A stretch of 9,441 nt of DNA from Halobacteriovorax sp. (GTDB lineage: Bacteria > Bdellovibrionota > Bacteriovoracia > Bacteriovoracales > Bacteriovoracaceae): the NCBI GenBank assembly GCA_002686115.1, contig NZAF01000163.1, forward strand, positions 1 to 9,441, given 5' to 3'. The notes below the pieces were generated by a model, which saw nothing but the letters and a program-made list of their open reading frames with translations, made no database searches and was not told the DNA's origin. This document shows, piece after piece, positions 1 through 4,995 of the stretch; the first letter of the stretch is position 1, and every line of letters starts with the position of its first letter. A program made the position numbers and the translations under genes.

Positions 1-217
1 CAATGACATGTTCAGCTTTTTCGAGCAACTGAACTCCATACTTTGTGAGGCTTGGACGATAATTTGTGCGATCCAGCAACTGGAGCCCTAAATCATCTTC
101 GAGATTGTTGATAGCGTATGACACAGCTGATTTTGCGCGATGAAGCTTCTCTGATGCCTTAGAAAAACTACCTGTTTCACTGACTACCTTTAACACTGTG
201 AGTTGATCAATATTCAT
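1..217 (-). CDS. LysR-family transcriptional regulator, N-terminal part (cut by window edge)
   Basis: This is the N-terminal DNA-binding part of a LysR-type regulator; only the first 72 codons are present and the effector-binding domain lies beyond the left edge. The translation begins MNIDQLTVLKVVSETGSFSK and continues through a winged helix-turn-helix. The recognition-helix region SAVSYAINNLEDDLG (residues 30-44) and the following LQLLDR (45-50) are typical of the family. The start is ATG at 217, with a GAGG Shine-Dalgarno at 223-226 and a five-base spacing. It is divergent from a secreted YceI-like gene. LysR regulators usually control the divergent neighbour and repress themselves, so regulation of yceI is a reasonable inference. 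The effector cannot be guessed from this fragment. Confidence 0.93.
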   Translation of the reverse strand, partial: MNIDQLTVLKVVSETGSFSKASEKLHRAKSAVSYAINNLEDDLGLQLLDRTNYRPSLTKYGVQLLEKAEHVI

Positions 218-235
218 AGGTACCTCAAATATCTT

Positions 236-251
236 GTTCTAAAAGTAGAAC
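236..251. promoter_or_regulatory. Perfect inverted repeat, candidate LysR operator
   Basis: GTTCTA and TAGAAC form perfect six-base arms around a four-base spacer, in the LysR/yceI divergent region. The site contains a T-N11-A match, the loose LysR-box pattern. It falls just downstream of the predicted LysR transcription start, where binding would block the regulator's own transcription. The operator role is inferred from position and symmetry only. Confidence 0.45.
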
Positions 252-263
252 GTGCTGGGCTTA

Positions 264-292
264 ATTATATGCTTTTTTTTGAACGGAAACAA
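264..292 (-). promoter_or_regulatory. Promoter of the LysR gene
   Basis: On the minus strand a perfect TATAAT -10 box (264-269) lies 17 bases from a TTGTTT -35 box (287-292). Predicted transcription starts near 257, about 40 bases upstream of the ATG. No equally convincing promoter was found for the divergent yceI gene, which may need activation. Confidence 0.6.
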
Positions 293-342
293 GAGTAGAC
301 TTTTACAAACATTAGGCATCTTATCGATTAAAGGAGATAAAT

Positions 343-909
343 ATGAAAAAGTTATTAATGATTGTTGCTTCTCTACTGCTTACGAATCTTGTCTTTGCTG
401 ACACTACATTAAACTTAGATAAATCTAAGAGTAAGCTAATGTGGCTTGGAAAGAAAGTAACAGGTAAGCACAATGGTGACATTAAATTTAAATCAGGAAG
501 TATTACACTAAGTAAAGAAGGTATTTTAAAAGATGCTAACTTTACTGTTGATATGACAACGATTAATACAACTGACCTTTCAGGAGAGTGGAAAGATAAA
601 TTAGATGGCCACTTAAAGAATGAAGACTTCTTTAACGTGTCAAAGCATCCAACTTCAACTCTTAAGTTTAAAAAAGTAAATTCAAAAGCAGGAAAAGTTT
701 ATAATGTAACTGCTGATCTAACGATCAAAGAAAAAACAAAGCCTGTTACATTTGATGTAAAATTAGATGGTAAAAAAGCAACTGGTAGTTTTACTTTTGA
801 TAGAACTGTTTATGATATTAAGTATGGTTCTGGAAAATTCTTTGAAGGTCTTGGTGACAAGATGATCAATGATGAAGTTAAAGTTGATTTTGATATCGCT
901 CTAAAATAA
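343..909 (+). CDS. Secreted YceI-family lipid-binding protein
   Basis: This is a 188-residue YceI-like protein. YceI proteins fold as a lipocalin-like barrel that binds isoprenoid or other amphiphilic lipids in the periplasm; the ligand here is unknown. The N-terminus is a clear Sec signal peptide (MKK, a hydrophobic core, and probable cleavage after VFA at residue 19). The mature start has the family pattern SKLMWLGKKVTGKHNG, followed by alternating strands such as KFKSGSITLSKEG. ADLTIKEKTKPVTFDVKL in the C-terminal half matches the usual 'LTI...KPV.F' segment of the family. The protein is very lysine-rich. The start is supported by AAGGAG at 331-336, six bases upstream. It is transcribed away from a LysR regulator that may control it, and ends in its own strong terminator, so it looks monocistronic. 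Confidence 0.93.
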   Translation: MKKLLMIVASLLLTNLVFADTTLNLDKSKSKLMWLGKKVTGKHNGDIKFKSGSITLSKEGILKDANFTVDMTTINTTDLSGEWKDKLDGHLKNEDFFNVSKHPTSTLKFKKVNSKAGKVYNVTADLTIKEKTKPVTFDVKLDGKKATGSFTFDRTVYDIKYGSGKFFEGLGDKMINDEVKVDFDIALK

Positions 910-916
910 GAATTTT

Positions 917-922
917 TATAAT
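917..922 (+). promoter_or_regulatory. Candidate -10 box for the downstream acetyltransferase
   Basis: A perfect TATAAT sits just after the yceI stop codon. The nearest -35-like hexamer, TTGATA at 890-895, is 21 bases away, which is longer than optimal. A transcript from this box would start near 929, inside the left arm of the following terminator hairpin. The stretch is AT-rich, so chance occurrence is possible. Confidence 0.4.
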
Positions 923-923
923 G

Positions 924-950
924 GCCCTCTCTTTGTAGAGGGCTTTTTTT
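924..950 (+). terminator. Rho-independent terminator after yceI
   Basis: GCCCTCT (924-930) pairs perfectly with AGAGGGC (937-943) around a six-base loop, followed by seven T residues (944-950). The T-run directly abuts the ATG of the next gene at 951, and the right arm includes the only Shine-Dalgarno-like sequence for that gene. Confidence 0.9.
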
Positions 951-1409
951 ATGTTTACATTAGTTCAAAACACACCCATCAATCTTTCTTTAATAAGTCC
1001 TCTTTATGAGGATAGAGAAGTTCTTTCAAGGGCTTGGCCAGAAGCGATATATCCTTTTAATCACGAGCAATGGACAGAGTGGTTTAAAGAGACATCTAAA
1101 GTTAAAACAGTATCTTTATTATTAAAATTTGATAGTGATATTGTGGCCCACGCTGCAATAAAAAGCTATGTCATTGAGCCCGGTTTAAATTATCTGTGCT
1201 TAATAGCAGTGAGAAAAGATCTTCAGTCTAAGGGTATTGGAAGAGAGTTTCTTAAACAAATATTCTTACACTGCCAGAATAAATTGGGGATTTCAGAACT
1301 TTATCTCATGGTACACCTAGACAACCAAAGAGCTTTAGATTTCTATACTAAGCTTGGTTTTCAGTGGGTTGATGGTGAAAACCCAAGACGGCTAAAAATA
1401 AAATTGTGA
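951..1409 (+). CDS. GNAT-family N-acetyltransferase
   Basis: This is a 152-residue single-domain GNAT enzyme, which transfers an acetyl group from acetyl-CoA to an amine; the acceptor is not identifiable. Motif A is visible as IAVRKDLQSKGIGREFL (residues 85-101), where the Q92-x-x-G95-x-G97 loop would hold the CoA pyrophosphate. Motif B follows as VHLDNQRALDFYTKLGF (121-137), with the usual N/A/Y/GF pattern. The length fits a RimI-like cytoplasmic acetyltransferase. The start is odd: ATG follows the T-run of the upstream terminator without a base between them, and the only ribosome-binding candidate is AGAGGG at 937-942, inside the terminator's right arm (eight-base spacing). Expression probably relies on a promoter starting inside the hairpin or on read-through. 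The family call is firm and the substrate unknown. Confidence 0.88.
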   Translation: MFTLVQNTPINLSLISPLYEDREVLSRAWPEAIYPFNHEQWTEWFKETSKVKTVSLLLKFDSDIVAHAAIKSYVIEPGLNYLCLIAVRKDLQSKGIGREFLKQIFLHCQNKLGISELYLMVHLDNQRALDFYTKLGFQWVDGENPRRLKIKL

Positions 1410-1414
1410 CAACC

Positions 1415-1442
1415 TTGACACATTTACAATCTATATTATCTT
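1415..1442 (+). promoter_or_regulatory. Promoter of the 58-residue basic protein gene
   Basis: A perfect TTGACA -35 box (1415-1420) is followed after 16 bases by TATCTT (1437-1442), in the short gap behind the acetyltransferase stop. Transcription would start near 1449, about 32 bases before the GTG start. A five-base-arm inverted repeat, GTTAA (1446-1450) and TTAAC (1457-1461), lies on the predicted start and could be an operator. Confidence 0.55.
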
Positions 1443-1480
1443 AGAGTTAACCGGTATTAACAATATATAGGGGGCTGCAC

Positions 1481-1657
1481 GTGAAAGCGATTAAGATCAA
1501 ACCGATTCTCTTTAAAGAAGGTAATTTTGTATATCCCTTGTTTGAAACTAAGAACTTGAAGAGTTTAAAGTATTCAAATAAATCATCATCTGAATCTCGA
1601 ATGCAAAGAAAGAATAAGCTAAAAGCTAAAGACGATACCAAAGATATAAAGTCCTAA
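1481..1657 (+). CDS. Small basic hypothetical protein, 58 residues, GTG start
   Basis: I do not recognise this gene. It encodes 58 residues beginning MKAIKIKPILFKEGNFVYPL and ending in a lysine/arginine/serine-rich hydrophilic tail (from about residue 29 to KDIKS). There is no signal peptide, membrane segment or cysteine, so it is probably cytoplasmic; the basic tail could contact nucleic acid, which is speculation. Support for it being a real gene: a GTG start with AGGGGG at 1469-1474 and a six-base spacing, a TTGACA promoter just upstream, and a hairpin shortly after the stop. The opposite strand also has an open frame over this stretch, but with no ribosome-binding site and an unlikely composition. 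It stands alone between the acetyltransferase and the convergent rRNA/tRNA-modification gene. Confidence 0.6.
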   Translation: MKAIKIKPILFKEGNFVYPLFETKNLKSLKYSNKSSSESRMQRKNKLKAKDDTKDIKS

Positions 1658-1660
1658 AAT

Positions 1661-1691
1661 AGAACTCATTGAAGGGAATGACTTCTGTTTT
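1661..1691. terminator. Candidate bidirectional terminator between convergent genes
   Basis: AGAA-c-TCATT (1661-1670) pairs with AATGA-c-TTCT (1677-1686) around a GAAGGG loop, with a single C/C mismatch. GTTTT follows on the plus strand, and an ATTTTA tract follows on the minus strand. It lies between the small basic gene and the stop codon of the convergent pseudouridine synthase gene. The stem is AT-rich, so termination may be weak. Confidence 0.4.
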
Positions 1692-2502
1692 AAAAAAGTT
1701 TCTCTTTCTCGCCCAAGTGAAACTCTAACTTATTTTGTGGCCTATAGGGATCAAGCATATGAAGCTTATGGGCCACTAATTTAAGACTTCTTCCATCTCT
1801 TTTACCATGAATTCTATCACCAATGACTGGGTGACCAAGCTCGGCCATGTGGACTCTGATTTGATGTTTTCTTCCAGTAATAATTTGAACTTCAACTTGA
1901 GTATTTTTGTCATTATAGCTTTTGACTTTATAGATAGAGTGGGCGTCTTTTCCTTCAATCTTACTCTTTATTTCTCCAGACTCTTTTAATTCTCCGTGGA
2001 CAACGGCCTGATAGAATTTTTCGACTCTTCTCTCTTTGATCTGCTCACTTAAAAGTCTTGCGGCTTTTTTATTATAGGCAAAAATCATAAGCCCCGCAGT
2101 TTCTCTGTCGAGACGGTGGATGAGAAAGATTTCTTTTTTTAGAGACTTCTCAATGTGTCTTAGAATGGTAAATTCATCTCCATACTTTGTTCCCTGAGAG
2201 AGAAGTCCAGCTGGTTTATACCAAATTCCCCAATTATGAGTGTCATGAACACATCGAACATTAGACATATCAAATTCTTTAATATTTGGATCAAAGTAGA
2301 GCTTTACCTTTTCGTCTTTTTTTAAAGTTGCGCTCGCTTTTCTCACTGTTCTTTGCTTCTTGCCGCTATGAAACCAGACCGCTCCAGAACTCATAAGTCT
2401 TTTAATCGCAGACTTTGAAAAGTCAGAGACTTTTGTCAAAGCATCGACAACCCAGATCCCATCAGAATCTGCTGTATATGAATAAATTTTCTTCTTTTCC
2501 AT
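1690..2502 (-). CDS. RluA-family pseudouridine synthase
   Basis: This 270-residue enzyme isomerises uridine to pseudouridine in rRNA or tRNA. Residues 20-70 look like an S4-type RNA-binding domain (SKSAIKRLMSSGAVWF and following). The catalytic domain has the signature HRLDRETAGLMIF (129-141), with D132 as the expected catalytic aspartate. Family motif III appears as GRKHQIRVHMAELGHPVIGD (210-229), where the common T of GRTHQ is replaced by K. The order S4, HRLDRETAG, GR-HQIRVH is that of RluA/C/D proteins; the exact target uridine cannot be assigned. The ATG shares one base with the TAA of the upstream gene (TAATG), so the two are co-transcribed and probably translationally coupled. It converges on the small basic gene, with a hairpin candidate between them. 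Confidence 0.92.
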   Translation of the reverse strand: MEKKKIYSYTADSDGIWVVDALTKVSDFSKSAIKRLMSSGAVWFHSGKKQRTVRKASATLKKDEKVKLYFDPNIKEFDMSNVRCVHDTHNWGIWYKPAGLLSQGTKYGDEFTILRHIEKSLKKEIFLIHRLDRETAGLMIFAYNKKAARLLSEQIKERRVEKFYQAVVHGELKESGEIKSKIEGKDAHSIYKVKSYNDKNTQVEVQIITGRKHQIRVHMAELGHPVIGDRIHGKRDGRSLKLVAHKLHMLDPYRPQNKLEFHLGEKEKLF

Positions 2503-2813
2503 TAAAAACCTTTAAAATGAGGGCATCCTTTGCAGCCACTCTGACAACAGCTATCTATATCAGAGGCCTCATCCTCAGGAAATAAGATATCCTTAGGTAG
2601 GTAATATTTTATCGAATTTTCTTCTTTAACGTAGAAAAACATTTCACTGGCCTGAATAGGGGTTGGGGTCGTCTCTAAAAGTAGAGATAAGTATAACTTA
2701 TGGGCCTGGTCACTGTCTTCACAGATGATAGCGAATTCCCCATCATTAGACCCTTTTGAGAGGACTTGATATTTGCCTTTATCTTCGTATGGAATTGTTT
2801 TATATTCTAGCAT
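2502..2813 (-). CDS. Hypothetical protein with C-terminal CC-x3-C-x2-CP motif
   Basis: This 103-residue protein has no recognised function. Its most distinctive part is the C-terminus, DSCCQSGCKGCPHFKGF. The cysteines at 89, 90, 94 and 97 form CC-x3-C-x2-CP, resembling the short cysteine cluster of small bacterial proteins such as DUF5522; by analogy it may bind zinc or an Fe-S cluster. The N-terminal 80 residues look like a small mixed alpha/beta domain with no signal peptide. No Shine-Dalgarno precedes the ATG, but a good promoter places the transcript start within two bases of it, suggesting a leaderless mRNA. It is the first gene of a two-gene operon with the pseudouridine synthase, overlapping by one base, which hints at a link to RNA modification. 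Confidence 0.8.
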   Translation of the reverse strand: MLEYKTIPYEDKGKYQVLSKGSNDGEFAIICEDSDQAHKLYLSLLLETTPTPIQASEMFFYVKEENSIKYYLPKDILFPEDEASDIDSCCQSGCKGCPHFKGF

Positions 2814-2820
2814 CTAAGTC

Positions 2821-2849
2821 AGTATATATTAAGATTTAAAGGGAGCCAA
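2821..2849 (-). promoter_or_regulatory. Promoter for the cysteine-motif protein / pseudouridine synthase operon
   Basis: On the minus strand TTGGCT (2844-2849) and TATACT (2821-2826) are separated by 17 bases. The expected start, six to eight bases past the -10, falls at 2813-2815, on or next to the A of the ATG at 2813. The -35 overlaps the ribosome-binding region of the divergent radical SAM gene. Confidence 0.55.
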
Positions 2850-2852
2850 TGG

Positions 2853-3752
2853 GTGTTTGGACTACCAATAAAATATCATGAGCCAGTCTTTAGACCTCCC
2901 TCTGAGGGGAGAAGCTTACTTATTCAACAGACAATAGGTTGCTCAAATAATATGTGCACATATTGTAATATGTATCGCTCCAAAGAGTATATGGAAAGAG
3001 AAGAGAAAGATGTGCTCATGGACATTGAAAATGCTGCCAATTACTTTCAAAGAATCGGTCACTTTCCAAGCAAAGTCTTTCTATGTGATGGGGATGCTCT
3101 TGGAGCTAAAACAGAAAATCTCTTAAGCTCTCTATCAGCGATTAGAGAAAAATTTCCAGAAAAGACTCGTGTTGGCGTTTATGCTACAGCAGAGAATATG
3201 CTTGAAAAAAGTATGGATGAGCTTGTACAGCTCTCAGATAACGGACTTAAAATTGCTTATCTAGGAATGGAGTCAGGATGTGATAAGGTCCTTCATCTAA
3301 CAGTTAAGGGAAATAATGCTAGAGATATGATTGAAGGATGTCATAAGTTAAAAGAGGCCGGTATAGAAGTCTCAATTATCTGTATGTTAGGACTTGGAGG
3401 AAAGAAGTTCACTAAGAGTCACGTAGAAGAAACCGCTCGTGTTTTAAGTGAAATTTCTCCAGCCTACTTATCTTTTCTAACAACAATGGCCATAGAAGGG
3501 ACTCCTTATCATCGAATGGTTTCACGTGGCTTTGAAATGCTTACAGTTAAAGAGCTTCTTATTGAGTTACACGATATTATTGAAGGATGTGATTTTAAAG
3601 ATAAGGTTCTTTTCAGAACAAATCATGTTTCAAATATGTATCCAATAGGGGGAGAGTTAAATAGGGATAAAGAAATCATTATGCAAACTCTAAAAAAATG
3701 GATTCAAGAAACGCCAGAGGGAACATACCCTCCTAAGCCTTCACATATGTAA
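2853..3752 (+). CDS. Radical SAM protein (C-x4-C-x2-C variant)
   Basis: This 299-residue radical SAM enzyme would use a [4Fe-4S] cluster to split S-adenosylmethionine and start radical chemistry; its substrate is unknown. The cluster motif is IGCSNNMCTYCNMYRSKEY, with C30, C35 and C38. The first gap has four residues instead of the canonical three, a variant I associate with the 'GCS-N-CTFC-MY' branch of Elp3/MiaB-like proteins, so it is unlikely to be a defect. Further barrel features include YLGMESGCDKVL (SAM-binding region) and, near the C-terminus, FRTNHVSNMYPIGG, typical of the same branch. The start is GTG, with GGGAG at 2841-2845 and seven bases between; an ATG at 2849 is out of frame. 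It heads an operon with the DUF2489 gene (11 bases downstream) and lgt. Its promoter probably lies inside the divergent gene. Confidence 0.9.
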   Translation: MFGLPIKYHEPVFRPPSEGRSLLIQQTIGCSNNMCTYCNMYRSKEYMEREEKDVLMDIENAANYFQRIGHFPSKVFLCDGDALGAKTENLLSSLSAIREKFPEKTRVGVYATAENMLEKSMDELVQLSDNGLKIAYLGMESGCDKVLHLTVKGNNARDMIEGCHKLKEAGIEVSIICMLGLGGKKFTKSHVEETARVLSEISPAYLSFLTTMAIEGTPYHRMVSRGFEMLTVKELLIELHDIIEGCDFKDKVLFRTNHVSNMYPIGGELNRDKEIIMQTLKKWIQETPEGTYPPKPSHM

Positions 3753-3763
3753 AAGGGATTACT

Positions 3764-4228
3764 TTGGAAAATTTTTATCTATATCTTACGATTCTCATTA
3801 TACTTATTTTTGTCTTATCCATTGGGGTTACTTTTTATTATCTTAAATATAAGAGAGTTCTTAAGGAAGCCACTGAAAAAGCGCTGGCCGCAAAAGAAGC
3901 TGAAGAGAAGAGAGTTGATTATATCAATGAGAGTTTAAGAATAATTTCTCTGGCATGCATTCAAGAGCAGTGTGAAGTTTCTGAAGCGTGTATAAGAATT
4001 AGAATGTTAATTTCAAGAGTTGATCATATAACTAATGATGGCTTTCCTTATATTTTTGAGATGTATGAAAAAATTAAGCATTTTAAAACTCACGAAGCTA
4101 GAAAAGCCATGAGTAAGCAAGACCGATTCAATGAGGATAAATTACGCTTTAAGATGGAAGCGGAGTTTGGAGATAAAATAAAAGAGGAGTGCGAGAAACT
4201 TCTAAATATGTTAAAATCAATCTCATGA
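3764..4228 (+). CDS. Membrane-anchored DUF2489-family protein
   Basis: This 154-residue protein has one N-terminal membrane segment (about residues 5-27), then a charged, alanine/glutamate-rich helix (32-50) likely to be coiled coil, then a helical cytoplasmic domain. The domain carries the DUF2489 pattern: YINESLRIISLACIQEQCEV (53-72), SEACIRIRMLI, FPYIFEMYEKIKHFKTHEA and KAMSKQDR. The family function is unknown. From memory, DUF2489 genes in gamma-proteobacteria often lie next to the radical SAM gene hemN, and here too a radical SAM gene precedes it. The start is TTG at 3764, with AAAGGG six bases upstream; no ATG is near the expected N-terminus. Its stop overlaps the lgt start as ATGA (4225-4228), so the two genes are translationally coupled. 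Confidence 0.85.
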   Translation: MENFYLYLTILIILIFVLSIGVTFYYLKYKRVLKEATEKALAAKEAEEKRVDYINESLRIISLACIQEQCEVSEACIRIRMLISRVDHITNDGFPYIFEMYEKIKHFKTHEARKAMSKQDRFNEDKLRFKMEAEFGDKIKEECEKLLNMLKSIS

Positions 4229-4995
4229 ACTTCTATGTGCATGACCTAAGTCCTATTGCATTTTCAATTCTTGGCCTAGATATTCCTTGGTATTGGCTTA
4301 GTTATTTTCTCTCATATTTTATTATATTGTATTGCTCATTATCTCTTATAGAGGAAAAAGAGTTGAAAGTAGGGAAGAAGTCTTTTCTAAGCTATATGTT
4401 TTTTGGCTTTTTCACCATGCTAATTTTCTCAAAGCTCTTTTATGTCTTCTTCTATCACCCAAATTACTATCTTCAAGACCTATCGAGAGTGTTTAAGGTT
4501 TGGCATGGGGGTATGAGCTTTCATGGGGCACTTATTGGGGTCATTGTTTGGACTTATTTCTTTAGTAAGAAAGTAAAGGTTTCATTTTGGTCTTTCACAG
4601 ATATTGTCGCGACATATGCAGGAATTGGAATCTTTCTTGGACGACTTGCTAATTTCTTTAATGGTGAGCTTGCTGGAAGAGTGAGCACTGCTCCTTGGGC
4701 CATGGTATTTCCAAGACTGTATGACTATAATCCAAGACATCCATCACAAATATATCAGGCGCTATTAGAAGGGCTATTGCTTTTTATAATAATGAATCAT
4801 TATAAAAAAGATATATATCAAAGAGGAAGACAAAGTATTCGCTTTCTTTTTTTCTATGGTGCTTTGAGATTCTTATGTGAGTTCTTTAGAGAGCCAGATA
4901 AACAAATTGGACTCATCTCTCATCTATCGATGGGGCAGATTTATTGTCTTGTTATGATGTTTTTAAGTTTTTTTCTCTTTGTTCGCAAGGCTTAG
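4225..4995 (+). CDS. lgt: Prolipoprotein diacylglyceryl transferase
   Basis: Lgt is the inner-membrane enzyme that moves diacylglycerol from phosphatidylglycerol to the lipobox cysteine of prelipoproteins, the first step of lipoprotein maturation. Family signatures are present in order: WHGGMSFHGALIG (93-105, H100), GRLANFFNGELAGR (139-152, R140, N143, E148), RHPSQIYQALLEG (171-183) and YGALRFLCEFFREPD (211-225, R215, E219). Several membrane helices span the protein. The ATG at 4225 gives 256 residues, slightly short for the family (about 260-290), and overlaps the upstream stop as ATGA. A GTG 36 bases earlier would add 12 residues inside the upstream gene and has its purine tract too close to be used. 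The usual GGRLGY before the first signature is FSKLFY (67/68-73), losing the arginine. The last 44 bases overlap the convergent sensor kinase gene. Confidence 0.95.
   Translation: MNFYVHDLSPIAFSILGLDIPWYWLSYFLSYFIILYCSLSLIEEKELKVGKKSFLSYMFFGFFTMLIFSKLFYVFFYHPNYYLQDLSRVFKVWHGGMSFHGALIGVIVWTYFFSKKVKVSFWSFTDIVATYAGIGIFLGRLANFFNGELAGRVSTAPWAMVFPRLYDYNPRHPSQIYQALLEGLLLFIIMNHYKKDIYQRGRQSIRFLFFYGALRFLCEFFREPDKQIGLISHLSMGQIYCLVMMFLSFFLFVRKA

Noticed and set aside
1399..1430. Terminator hairpin directly after the acetyltransferase stop (TTGTGAC/GACACA)
   Set aside because: Pairing is limited to about four bases with no T-run; the stretch is better read as the next gene's promoter.
1447..1641. Minus-strand open frame of 64 codons opposite the small basic gene
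   Set aside because: It has no ribosome-binding site or promoter on that strand, whereas the plus-strand frame has promoter, Shine-Dalgarno and hairpin.
1776..1989. Short open frames on both strands inside the pseudouridine synthase gene
   Set aside because: They lie wholly inside a gene with clear family motifs and show no initiation signals.
2949..2970. C-x4-C instead of C-x3-C as a broken radical SAM motif
   Set aside because: The surrounding GCS-N-CTYC-MY pattern matches a known radical SAM branch with this spacing, as I recall it; the rest of the protein is intact.
4189..4224. Upstream GTG start for lgt adding 12 residues
   Set aside because: The purine tract GAGGAG overlaps the GTG itself, and the ATG at 4225 gives the typical Lgt N-terminus with an ATGA overlap.
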